This document shows, piece by piece, positions 7,692 to 16,029 of a DNA stretch of 64,000 bases (the stretch's first letter is position 1; every line of letters starts with the position of its first letter). This DNA comes from Microvirga pudoricolor. GTDB taxonomy: Bacteria > Pseudomonadota > Alphaproteobacteria > Rhizobiales > Beijerinckiaceae. A program made the position numbers and the translations under genes. The notes under the pieces are model-generated. The model saw only the letters and a list, made by a program, of their open reading frames with translations. It was not told the DNA's origin and ran no database searches. The stretch covers positions 248,001-312,000 of the forward strand of contig NZ_JAFEMB010000001.1 of the NCBI RefSeq assembly GCF_016892705.1, read 5' to 3'.

Positions 7692-8711
7692 TTGCGCAAG
7701 GATCACACCCATCCCGAAGGGACGGTTCACGGGCTCCACCTTCAGAGCGAGTGCCTGAGGGGCAATCTTCTCGGCGACCCGTCCCGGCGCCGGATCGACG
7801 TCTACGTCCCGGCGGGACATGATGGAGGCGGGCTGCCGCTTCTCGTGGATCTCGTGGGCTACACGGCTGGCGGGCCGGCCCATACCAATTGGAAGAACTA
7901 CGGCGAGAACGTGCCCGAGCGCCTCGACCGGCTGATCGGATCCGGCGCCATGCCGCCTGTCGTGGTGGCCTTCCCGGACTGCTTCACCCGCCTGGGCGGC
8001 AACCAGTACATCGACAGCGCCGCCACGGGGCCCTGGGAGACGTTCCTGATCGGCGAGATGCTGCCTTTTGTCGAGAACACGTTCGGCTGTGGCGGCGACG
8101 GGCGCCGGGGCGTGTTCGGCAAAAGTTCGGGCGGCTACGGCACCTTGGTTCACGCGCTTCGCAACGGCGGCCGGGTGTGGGCGGCCGCCGCGTCCCATTC
8201 CGGCGATGTGGGCTTCGAGTACCTCTATCACCTGGGTGAATTCGCCAACGCCCTGCGCCACCTCCAGAATCACGGAGGTTCGATCGAGGCCTTCGTGCGC
8301 AAGTTCGAGGAGGGCCCGAAGGCCAAGGACGCGGACTGGCACACCATGATGGTTCTGGCTCAGGCGGCCACCTTCGATCCGGACCCGAGCCAGTTCTACG
8401 GCGTCCGTCTTCCCGTCGATCCGGACACCTGCGAATTGCTGGAAGAGCGCTGGGCCAACTGGCTGCGCTGGGATCCCCTCCGCATGGCCGATGTCGAGGA
8501 GCAGCGGGACGCGTTGCGGGGCCTGAAGGCGCTCTACATCGATTGTGGCGATATCGACCAGTACAACATGGTTTACGGCTCGCGCCTGCTCCATCGCAAG
8601 CTGGCGGCAGCCGGCATTCCCCACACGTATGAAGAGTTTCCCGACAATCACTCCTCGGTCGATTACAGGATGGACATCAGCCTCCCCCTTCTCGCCAAGG
8701 CGCTGAGCTAA
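7692..8711 (+). CDS. esterase family alpha/beta hydrolase (Esterase D/enterochelin-esterase fold)
   Basis: A 339-residue hydrolase. The start is TTG, set by a perfect AGGAGG 5 nt upstream. The nucleophile elbow is GKSSGGYG (about residues 142-149, Ser at the GxSxG centre); the likely acid lies in IDCGDIDQYN and the His in FPDNHSSVDY near the C-terminus, so the triad appears complete. It has no signal peptide. The family hydrolyses small esters or phenolic/siderophore esters; the substrate cannot be told from this context, which is divergent from a permease and convergent with a flavoprotein. Confidence 0.82.
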   Translation: MRKDHTHPEGTVHGLHLQSECLRGNLLGDPSRRRIDVYVPAGHDGGGLPLLVDLVGYTAGGPAHTNWKNYGENVPERLDRLIGSGAMPPVVVAFPDCFTRLGGNQYIDSAATGPWETFLIGEMLPFVENTFGCGGDGRRGVFGKSSGGYGTLVHALRNGGRVWAAAASHSGDVGFEYLYHLGEFANALRHLQNHGGSIEAFVRKFEEGPKAKDADWHTMMVLAQAATFDPDPSQFYGVRLPVDPDTCELLEERWANWLRWDPLRMADVEEQRDALRGLKALYIDCGDIDQYNMVYGSRLLHRKLAAAGIPHTYEEFPDNHSSVDYRMDISLPLLAKALS

Positions 8712-8729
8712 GGCTCGCTAGCACGAGCC
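8712..8729. terminator. weak hairpin between convergent genes
   Basis: GGCTCG and CGAGCC pair around a 6-nt loop. There is no T-run, so it may or may not terminate transcription. Confidence 0.3.
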
Positions 8730-8730
8730 G

Positions 8731-9681
8731 TCATGCACCGTCCGGTTCGTCCTCCGTCGGGAGTTCGCAGCGGTTGTGAATGTGCGTGGCGGCGGTGGCG
8801 GCGTGTCCCATGCCCAACACGATCTGATCGAGTCCCCGGACCACGTCGCCCGCAGCGTAGAGACCCTTGACGGTGGTCTGACAATGGCTGTCCACCAGCA
8901 GCGCGCCGGACTTGTCCTGCTCGGCGCCGAGGGCGACGGCAAGGTCCGACCGGTATTTGAGGCCCAGCGCCGAATACAGGACGTCGAATTGGAACTCTTG
9001 CCCCCCGGACCGCAGGGCGGCGATGCGGTCGTCCTGTACGTCGAGGGCCTCGATGGGCTGTTCGACGATCTTGATCCCGTGCTCTTCGAGCTCCCGGCGC
9101 TGGCTGTCGTTCAGGTCCATCGGCTGGCCCAGCGTCAAGAGGGTCACGTCGCAGCCATAGGTTCGGGCGATGAAGATCGCCTCGCCCATCCCGTGGTCGC
9201 CGTAGCCGATGACCGCGACCTTCTTGTTTCGGGCCTCGAATCCGTCGCAGATCGGGCAGTAGCGCACGAGCCCCCGCTGGACCGCGTTGGGCACGTCCGG
9301 CAGGTCGGGCTCGACGTCCACGGCTCCCGTGGCGAGCAGGACCCGGCGGGCCACGATCTGCAGCGACCGCCCGGTCTCCCGGTCGTCGATGAACGCGATG
9401 AAGCGATCCGGCTGCTTGCGCAGCTCCGTCACCGTCCCGTCGACCACCGGAACGTCGTACTTGCCAACATGGGCGCGCTGCCGATCGAGGATTTCAGGGC
9501 CGCCGATGCCCTCGACGAAGAACGGGATGTTGTGGCTCGTGGGGATCCAGGCCGCCCGCGGCGCGCCGCTATCGACCACGAGAGCCTTGCGCTCGAACCG
9601 GGCCAGATAGATGGCGGCCGTGAGGCCCGCGGGGCCTCCTCCGACGATCAGGCAATCCAACAGCTCGTCTTGCGCGCTCAT
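8731..9681 (-). CDS. thioredoxin reductase-like FAD/NAD(P) oxidoreductase
   Basis: A 316-residue flavoprotein of TrxB length. FAD-binding GGGPAGLTAA lies near residue 13, the redox-active CPIC pair in RYCPICDGFE near 140, an NAD(P) site around VIGYGDHGMGEA, and a second FAD contact GLYAAGDVV near 285. The CxxC pair supports a dithiol reductase rather than a ferredoxin-NADP reductase. A change at the second dinucleotide motif (GYGDHGMG for GGGDSA) suggests a diverged member. No thioredoxin gene is adjacent, so the partner is unknown. Confidence 0.85.
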   Translation of the reverse strand: MSAQDELLDCLIVGGGPAGLTAAIYLARFERKALVVDSGAPRAAWIPTSHNIPFFVEGIGGPEILDRQRAHVGKYDVPVVDGTVTELRKQPDRFIAFIDDRETGRSLQIVARRVLLATGAVDVEPDLPDVPNAVQRGLVRYCPICDGFEARNKKVAVIGYGDHGMGEAIFIARTYGCDVTLLTLGQPMDLNDSQRRELEEHGIKIVEQPIEALDVQDDRIAALRSGGQEFQFDVLYSALGLKYRSDLAVALGAEQDKSGALLVDSHCQTTVKGLYAAGDVVRGLDQIVLGMGHAATAATHIHNRCELPTEDEPDGA

Positions 9682-9837
9682 CCGTTCCCGGCTCCTGTGA
9701 TTTCGCGTCGGGGCCTAATGCACAAGCGTGCTCCAATGATCCTCGTCAAGCCTGCAAAATCGCAAAGGCGCTGGCATGGTTGCATGGTTTGGTGCGACAC
9801 TGAACCCGACGGATCCGAGAATCGGGAGAGCAAGCGG

Positions 9838-10845
9838 GTGGCCGGAACAGTGAGATGGGGCGTCCTGAGCGCCGCCAAAATCGCCCGCGAGCAGGTCATC
9901 CCCGCTCTCCAAAAGGGCCGCTTCTCGGAGGTGGCCGCCATCGCGTCCCGGGATGTGGGCCGGGGGAGGCAAGCGGCCGAAAGCTTCTCGATCCCCAAGG
10001 CCTACGGGTCCTACGAGGACCTCCTGGCCGATCCCGACATCGACGCGATCTACAACCCTCTTCCCAACCACCTGCACGCGCCGCTGACGATCGCGGCCCT
10101 GGAGGCCGGAAAGCATGTTCTGTGCGAGAAACCCATCGCCCTGAACGCCGGGGAGGCCAGGGACATCGAACGGGCCCAGACCGCAAGCGGGCGTCTCGTG
10201 GCCGAAGCCTTCATGGTGCGCCATCATCCGCAATGGCGGCGGGCGCGCGAGATCGTCCAAAGCGGACGCCTCGGCGATGTCAGGGCCATCCAGACGATCT
10301 TCGCCTACAACAACGTCGATCCCAACAACATCCGCAACAATCCCGAGATCGGCGGCGGCGGCCTTTACGATATCGGCTGCTACGCCATCGCCACCGCGCG
10401 TTTCATCTTCGGGACCGACCCGGAGCGCGTGATCGGATTGTTCGAGCGCGATCCCGCCATGGGGACCGACCGCCTCACCAGCGCCCTGGCAGCCTTCCCT
10501 AACGGAAGGCAGCTCGCCTTCACCTGCTCCACCCAGCTCGCCCCGAACCAGCGGGTCCAGATCAACGGCACCAAGGGACGGCTTGAGATCCAGGTGCCGT
10601 TCAACGCCAAGCGGCACGACGCCACCCGGATCGTGTTCGACGACGGACGGGATCATCTGGGCGGTGGCGCCGAGGTGGAAGAGTTTCCGCCTACGGACCA
10701 GTACGTGCTGCAGGGGGAGGCCTTCTCGCGGGCGATCCTGGAGGGCGGCCGCCTGGAATTCCCGATCGCCGACGCCGTGGTCAACATGCGCATCATCGAC
10801 GCCCTGTTCCGCTCCGACCGCTCGAACGCCTGGGAGACCGTCTAG
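9838..10845 (+). CDS. Gfo/Idh/MocA family NAD(P)-dependent oxidoreductase
   Basis: A 335-residue protein. The Rossmann start VRWGVLSAAKIA is followed by the family motif CEKPIALNAGEA (about residue 95), which carries the catalytic Lys, and the GGGGLYDIGCYAI segment near 180 that shapes the active site. The family oxidises or epimerises sugars, inositols and related polyols, and includes trihydric alcohol and glucose-fructose oxidoreductases. Start: GTG 9838 with GGGAG 9 nt upstream; an ATG at 9784 is possible, but its extra residues are not family-like. It lies 110 bp upstream of a ThDP enzyme gene; no sugar transporter is present. Confidence 0.82.
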   Translation: MAGTVRWGVLSAAKIAREQVIPALQKGRFSEVAAIASRDVGRGRQAAESFSIPKAYGSYEDLLADPDIDAIYNPLPNHLHAPLTIAALEAGKHVLCEKPIALNAGEARDIERAQTASGRLVAEAFMVRHHPQWRRAREIVQSGRLGDVRAIQTIFAYNNVDPNNIRNNPEIGGGGLYDIGCYAIATARFIFGTDPERVIGLFERDPAMGTDRLTSALAAFPNGRQLAFTCSTQLAPNQRVQINGTKGRLEIQVPFNAKRHDATRIVFDDGRDHLGGGAEVEEFPPTDQYVLQGEAFSRAILEGGRLEFPIADAVVNMRIIDALFRSDRSNAWETV

Positions 10846-10955
10846 CCGTCCGCCGCCATTCATGGCCGGAATGAGGTTGTGAGCAGAATTCGCTTGCGGC
10901 AGGCCACGCCCCCGGCCATGTGGGCGCAGGCTTGAGGAAGTGTAGGAGCACGGTC

Positions 10956-12650
10956 ATGCGATCCCGGACGGGCGGTGAGATTCTGGTGGACCAGCTGGTC
11001 GCGCAGGGCATCGACCACATCTTCTGCGTGCCTGGCGAGAGCTACCTGGCCGTGCTGGACGCCCTCCACGACGCCTCGATCCAGGTCACGGTCTGCCGCC
11101 AGGAGGGTGGCGCGGCCATGATGGCGGAAGCGCACGGCAAGCTGACGGGCCGTCCCGGAATCTGCTTCGTGACCCGTGGCCCCGGGGCCACCAACGCGTC
11201 GCCGGGCCTGCACATCGCCATGCAGGACTCGACCCCGATGATCCTGTTCGTCGGCCAGATCGAGCGTGGCGTGCGCGAGCGGGAGGCCTTTCAGGAACTC
11301 GATTACCGCGCCGCCTTCGGAGCCATGGTCAAGTGGGCGACCGAGATCGACGACGCGGCCCGGATCCCAGAAATCGTGTCCCGCGCCTTCCACGTGGCCA
11401 CGTCGGGCCGCCCCGGCCCGGTGGTCATCGCATTGCCGGAGGACATGCTCACGGAAATGGCGGAGGTGGCCGACGCTCCTGCCTGCCAGGTGGTCGAGAC
11501 GCACCCTTCGCTGGGCCAGATGGCGGAGCTGCAGAAGCTCCTGCACGGGGCCCGGAACCCCATAGCGATCCTCGGTGGCAGCCGCTGGTCGGAGGCCGCC
11601 GTGCAGCGCTTCAAGCGCTTCGCCGAGCGATTCGACCTGCCCGTCGCCTGCAGCTTCCGGCGCCAGATGCTGTTCCCGGCCGATCACTCCTCCTACGCGG
11701 GCGATCTCGGGCTCGGGGTCAACCCGAAACTCTTAGGCCGCATCAAGGACGCCGACCTCGTTCTTCTCGTGGGTGGACGCCTGTCGGAGGTTCCGAGCCA
11801 AGGCTACACGCTCTTCGACGTCCCCTCCCCGGCGCAAAAACTGGTGCACGTGCATCCCGACGCGGGCGAGCTCGGCCGGGTCTACATCCCGCATCTGGCC
11901 ATCAACGCCTCGCCGACCGCCTTCTCGGCGGCGCTCGAGAGCGTGCACCCGCCCGCCAGCCTGCCCTGGAGCGAGGCGACCCGCGAGGCCCATGCGGCCT
12001 ATCTCGCCTGGAGCGATCCGACGACGGTCCGGCATCCCGGCGCACTGCAGATGGGCGAGGTCATGGCCTATCTGCGGGACAAGCTGCCCAAGGACACGAT
12101 CTTCTGCAACGGTGCCGGCAACTTCGCCACCTGGGTTCACCGGTTCTGGCCCTTCCGGACCTACGGCACGCAGCTCGCGCCGACCTCGGGGTCGATGGGC
12201 TACGGGCTTCCGGCCGGCGTGGGCGCCAAGCGGGTCCAGCCGGGCAGCACGGTCGTGGTGTTCGCGGGCGACGGCGATTTTCTCATGAACGGCCAGGAAT
12301 TCGCGACCGCGGTCCAGTACGGCCTGCCGATCCTCGTGGTGCTGCTCGATAACGGCATGTACGGCACCATCCGGATGCACCAGGAGCGGGAATATCCCGG
12401 GCGCGTCTCGGCCACGCTCCTGAAGAATCCCGATTTCGTCGCCTATGCGAGAGCGTTCGGAGGCCATGGGGAGCGCGTGGAGCGCACGGAGGACTTCGCG
12501 CCGGCGCTCGAGCGGGCCATTGCCTCGGGCCAGCCCGCGATCCTGCATTGCCTGCTCGATCCGGAAGCCATCACGCCCGCCCTCTCCCTGTCGCAGATCC
12601 GCGAAAAGGCCCTGGCGTCTCGGGAGACCCGCGGGCAGCCCGCCGGGTGA
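10956..12650 (+). CDS. thiamine diphosphate-dependent enzyme, acetolactate synthase-like
   Basis: A 564-residue ThDP enzyme with the three usual domains. The pyrimidine-binding domain has the catalytic Glu50 in CRQEGGAAMMA; the central FAD/NAD-like domain lies about 190-330; the pyrophosphate domain has GDGDFLMNGQEF with the closing Asn in LLDNGMYGT near 438-468. It resembles acetolactate synthase large subunits and benzoylformate decarboxylase-like proteins. There is no ilvH-type small subunit next door, so it is probably catabolic. Start 10956 has AGGAG 7 nt upstream. Its stop abuts the stop of the convergent lysR-type gene. Confidence 0.85.
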   Translation: MRSRTGGEILVDQLVAQGIDHIFCVPGESYLAVLDALHDASIQVTVCRQEGGAAMMAEAHGKLTGRPGICFVTRGPGATNASPGLHIAMQDSTPMILFVGQIERGVREREAFQELDYRAAFGAMVKWATEIDDAARIPEIVSRAFHVATSGRPGPVVIALPEDMLTEMAEVADAPACQVVETHPSLGQMAELQKLLHGARNPIAILGGSRWSEAAVQRFKRFAERFDLPVACSFRRQMLFPADHSSYAGDLGLGVNPKLLGRIKDADLVLLVGGRLSEVPSQGYTLFDVPSPAQKLVHVHPDAGELGRVYIPHLAINASPTAFSAALESVHPPASLPWSEATREAHAAYLAWSDPTTVRHPGALQMGEVMAYLRDKLPKDTIFCNGAGNFATWVHRFWPFRTYGTQLAPTSGSMGYGLPAGVGAKRVQPGSTVVVFAGDGDFLMNGQEFATAVQYGLPILVVLLDNGMYGTIRMHQEREYPGRVSATLLKNPDFVAYARAFGGHGERVERTEDFAPALERAIASGQPAILHCLLDPEAITPALSLSQIREKALASRETRGQPAG

Positions 12651-13556
12651 TCAGGTGGCCTCGCCGGCCGCTTCCCGGACCAGCCAGTCCCGGAAGGCCA
12701 CAAGGGGCGGATACAGCGCCCGCTCCAGGGGCCACATGAGATAGTAGCGCTCGGCGCTCTCGAGCGGCCGGTCGAGGGCGGGCACGAGTTCGCCCCGGCT
12801 CAACTCGCTTTGCATGAGGAAGATCGGCAGCAGCGCCACGCCGAGCCCTGCCATGGCGGCCTGGGCCGCCGTGGCGAACTGGTCGAACATCATCCCGTGC
12901 ACGCCCTCGTCCGAAGTGCCGTTGGCGCGGAACCAGCGCTCCCAGGCATCGGGCCGGGAGGCCAGGTGCAGCAGGGGCGCGGCGCGCAGGTCCTCCGGTG
13001 TCTTGAACCCGAACTGCCGCGCCAGGTCCGGGCTGCAGGCCGGGATGACGCGCTCCTTCATCAGGAAGGCCGATTCCGCGCCGGGCCAGTCCGCGTTGCC
13101 GAAATGCACGGCCGCGTCGAAGGATTCCCGCTTGAAGTCGAAGGACTGGATGCGGGTCGCGAGGTTGATGGTGATGCCCGGATGGGCCTCCAGGAACCGG
13201 CTGAGCCGGGGCGCCAGCCAGCGGGTGCCGAAAGTGGGCAGGATGGCCAGGCTCAGCGTGCCGCCGTTGGGATTTGCCCGAAGGTTGAGGGAGGCGGTGC
13301 TGATCTTGCGCAGGGCATCGCCGATCTCACGCGCGTAGAACTCGCCCGCATGGGTCAGGCGGACCGTCTGGCGCTCGCGCACGAAGAGCTCGACCCCGAG
13401 CTGGTCCTCCAGGGCCCGAATCTGACGGCTGACCGCGCTCTGCGACAGGTCGAGCTCGTTGGCGGCGGCCGTGAAGCTGCCGGTTCGGGCGGCGGCCTCG
13501 AAGGCGGACAAGAGGGCTGTCGTCGGCAGGAAGCGGCGGGGGATCTTCATGGTCAT
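12651..13556 (-). CDS. LysR-type transcriptional regulator (GcvA-like)
   Basis: A 301-residue regulator. The winged helix-turn-helix occupies about residues 10-68 (AARTGSFTAAANELDLSQSA then VSRQIRALE), followed by a LysR substrate-binding domain ending in DWLVREA. The sequence is closest in style to the GcvA/AmpR branch. It is divergently placed from the FAD oxidoreductase gene (99-bp gap), the usual arrangement of a LysR regulator and its target. It ends immediately beside the stop of the ThDP enzyme gene. The effector is unknown. Confidence 0.88.
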   Translation of the reverse strand: MTMKIPRRFLPTTALLSAFEAAARTGSFTAAANELDLSQSAVSRQIRALEDQLGVELFVRERQTVRLTHAGEFYAREIGDALRKISTASLNLRANPNGGTLSLAILPTFGTRWLAPRLSRFLEAHPGITINLATRIQSFDFKRESFDAAVHFGNADWPGAESAFLMKERVIPACSPDLARQFGFKTPEDLRAAPLLHLASRPDAWERWFRANGTSDEGVHGMMFDQFATAAQAAMAGLGVALLPIFLMQSELSRGELVPALDRPLESAERYYLMWPLERALYPPLVAFRDWLVREAAGEAT

Positions 13557-13655
13557 TCCGGATCAGAATGAGTAAAAGCATAATCGTCATTTGAAATCAT
13601 CCCCGACCTCGGGCGTGTTTTCGGTACGGAAACGACACCAACCCCGGCACCCACG

Positions 13656-14939
13656 ATGCAGAACGATCCCCGCTCCCACGGTCTCTGGGAGAAGACGGCC
13701 CCGCCCGCGCCCGCCACGGGCCCCCTGAAGGGCTCTGTCGAGGCCGACGTGGTGGTGGTCGGCGCCGGGTTCACCGGCCTGTCGGCCGCCCTTCACCTGG
13801 CCTCCGAGGGCGCCCGGGTCGCCGTCGTGGAAGCCGTGGAGATCGGATTCGGCGGATCGGGCCGCAATGTGGGCCTCGTGAATGCCGGGATGTGGGTCAT
13901 GCCGGACGACCTGCCCAAGGAGCTGGGCGAGGAATACGGCAACCGCCTCCTCGACCTCCTCGGCAATGGCCCCAGCCTCGTGTTCTCCCTCATCGACCGG
14001 CATGGGATCGCCTGCGAGGTGGAGCGGGCCGGCACGCTTCACGTGGCGCATGGCCCCAAGGGCCTCCAGGAGCTGGAGGAGCGGGCGGCCCAATGGCGCA
14101 AGCGCGGTGCTCCCGTGCACCTGCTCGACGCCGCCGAGACCGCCCGGAAGGTGGGCAGCACCGCCTATGCGGGAGCGCTCCTCGACCTGCGCGCGGGCAC
14201 GATCCAGCCTCTCGGCTACGTGCGCGGCTTGGGCAGGGCGGCCATCGAGGCGGGCGCACAGGTCTTCACGGGAAGCCCGGTCAAGGGCGTGACCCGGTCG
14301 GGTTCCCGCTGGACGGTCTCGACGGAGGGTGGCTCCGTCACGGCCGACTGGATTGTCGTGGCCACGAACGCCTATACGGGCACGCCCTGGGCCGAAATCC
14401 GGTCGGAGATCGTGCTCCTGCCCTATTTCAACTTCGCCACGAAGCCGCTCAGCCACAACCTGCGCGCCTCGATCCTGCCGGAGCGCCAGGGCGCCTGGGA
14501 CACCAAGAACGTGCTGAGCTCCTTCCGCTTCGACCAGGCGGGCCGACTGGTCTTCGGGAGCGTCGGAGCCCTGCGAGGCACGGGCCTTCCCATCCACCGG
14601 GCCTGGGCCAAGCGCTCCATCAGGAAGATCTTCCCCCAAATCGACGCCGTCGCGTTCGACGCGGAGTGGTACGGACAGATCGGCATGACCGACAACAGCC
14701 TGCCGAAATTCCACGTCCTGGCGCCAAACGTCGTCAGCTTCAGCGGCTATAACGGGCGCGGGATCGCGCCCGGCACGGTCTTCGGGCGGGAGCTCGCCCT
14801 GCACGTTCTCGGCCGCAAGACGCTGGCCGATCTGCCGCTCCCGGCGAGCGAGGTGACGCCGGTCAAATTCCAGGCCGCCCGGCAGGCCTCCATCGAGGCA
14901 GGGGCGCAGCTCATGCACCTCGTCGAGGCGCGGCTCTGA
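13656..14939 (+). CDS. FAD-dependent amine/amino-acid oxidoreductase (DAO family)
   Basis: A 427-residue flavoprotein of the DAO/OrdL (gamma-glutamylputrescine oxidase, DadA) group. A dinucleotide-binding GAGFTGLSAALHLASEG begins near residue 37, the SGRNVGLVNAG segment near 69 follows, and the C-terminal FSGYNGRGIAPGT segment completes the FAD site. The leading WEKTAPPAP is typical of the OrdL branch. It probably oxidises an amino acid or polyamine derivative. It is divergent from the LysR gene and 6 bp from the convergent DMT transporter gene. Confidence 0.85.
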   Translation: MQNDPRSHGLWEKTAPPAPATGPLKGSVEADVVVVGAGFTGLSAALHLASEGARVAVVEAVEIGFGGSGRNVGLVNAGMWVMPDDLPKELGEEYGNRLLDLLGNGPSLVFSLIDRHGIACEVERAGTLHVAHGPKGLQELEERAAQWRKRGAPVHLLDAAETARKVGSTAYAGALLDLRAGTIQPLGYVRGLGRAAIEAGAQVFTGSPVKGVTRSGSRWTVSTEGGSVTADWIVVATNAYTGTPWAEIRSEIVLLPYFNFATKPLSHNLRASILPERQGAWDTKNVLSSFRFDQAGRLVFGSVGALRGTGLPIHRAWAKRSIRKIFPQIDAVAFDAEWYGQIGMTDNSLPKFHVLAPNVVSFSGYNGRGIAPGTVFGRELALHVLGRKTLADLPLPASEVTPVKFQAARQASIEAGAQLMHLVEARL

Positions 14940-14945
14940 ACACGA

Positions 14946-15860
14946 TCAGGACGGCAGCCTCGCCCGCACCCTCTCCCGGTGAGCGGTGTAGAGGCCGCTC
15001 GCGATGATGATCACGGCTCCCACGAGGGTCCAGGAATCGGGCAGGTTGCCGAAAACCGCGAAGCCCAGGAGCGTCGACCAGATCAACTGGCTGTAGGAGA
15101 ACGGGGCCAGCACCGACGCCCTGGCGTGCTGGAAGGCCAGCACGGTCAGCCATTGCGCGGCCGTCGAGGCGGCGCCCGTGACGATTCCGAGGCCGATCTC
15201 CCGCCAGCCGGGCGTCGTCCATTCGAACGGGACCAGCACCGACGTGAACGCGAACCCCACCAGCGCCGCATAGGTGAGCGCCACCAGGGGGCCGTCCGCG
15301 CTGCTCATCTTGCGGGTGACGATGAGGGCAACGGCCCAGCAGAGCGAGGATGTGAGCGGAAAGAAGGCCGCGGCGTCGAAAGCTCCCGTGCCCGGACGCA
15401 CCACGATGAGCACCCCCAGGAGGCCGATGAAAACCGCCGCCCAGCGGCGGATCCCCACGAACTCCCCCAGGAGCAGGATCGACAGGGCCGTCACGTAGAC
15501 CGGGGCGATGAAGGTGATGGCCGTGGCCTCCGCCATCGGCAGGTAGCGCAGGCCCATGATGAACAGGATCGTCGAGCCCAGGACGCCGCAGGCGCGCACG
15601 AACTGCAGGGCGGGCCGCTTGGACCGGAAGGCCTTGGCCCCTGCCCCGCTGAGGGCGACCGCACCCATCATCAGGGCCAGGAAGACCACGTAGCGCAGCC
15701 AGGCGATCTCGATAGCCGGCATGCTGCCCGTCATCAGCTTGGAAGCCGCGTCCGAGCACGAGAAGCAGGCGAAGGCGGCGACCAGCAGCGCGATGCCCTT
15801 CAAGGGATTGTCCGGCTGGACAGCCTTGACGGGCGGGTGGCGAAGCGGCTGATCGGCCAT
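14946..15860 (-). CDS. EamA/DMT family transporter
   Basis: A 304-residue inner-membrane protein with about ten hydrophobic helices arranged as two EamA repeats (roughly residues 20-150 and 165-295). The family exports metabolites such as amino acids or imports nucleotide sugars; the substrate is unknown. The start at 15860 (MADQPLRH) gives family length, although no clear Shine-Dalgarno is visible. It is convergent with the FAD oxidoreductase gene and may handle the same metabolite, which is an inference from proximity only. Confidence 0.82.
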   Translation of the reverse strand: MADQPLRHPPVKAVQPDNPLKGIALLVAAFACFSCSDAASKLMTGSMPAIEIAWLRYVVFLALMMGAVALSGAGAKAFRSKRPALQFVRACGVLGSTILFIMGLRYLPMAEATAITFIAPVYVTALSILLLGEFVGIRRWAAVFIGLLGVLIVVRPGTGAFDAAAFFPLTSSLCWAVALIVTRKMSSADGPLVALTYAALVGFAFTSVLVPFEWTTPGWREIGLGIVTGAASTAAQWLTVLAFQHARASVLAPFSYSQLIWSTLLGFAVFGNLPDSWTLVGAVIIIASGLYTAHRERVRARLPS

Positions 15861-15985
15861 TGTGGGGCACCGGCAGGAGGGAGACGGCGCAACCCATACA
15901 CGCATCGGCCGGGGGCGTCGACCAAAGGTCAGAACATGCCAGGGCTGCCCTGGGCGTGACCTCGCCGGGCCGGACCTCAACGAAA

Positions 15986-16007
15986 AAGGCCTCCCGGAGG
16001 AGGCCTT
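15986..16007 (-). terminator. terminator of the RTX protein gene
   Basis: A 9-bp stem AAGGCCTCC/GGAGGCCTT with a CGGA loop. On the minus strand it is followed by a T-run, 23 bp beyond the RTX stop codon. Confidence 0.75.
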
Positions 16008-16029
16008 CTCGTGGCGGGAGCCGCCTTCG

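Noticed and set aside
8776-9837. Upstream extension of the Gfo/Idh/MocA gene
   Set aside because: It runs antisense through the thioredoxin reductase-like gene; the family-like start is GTG 9838 with a ribosome binding site.
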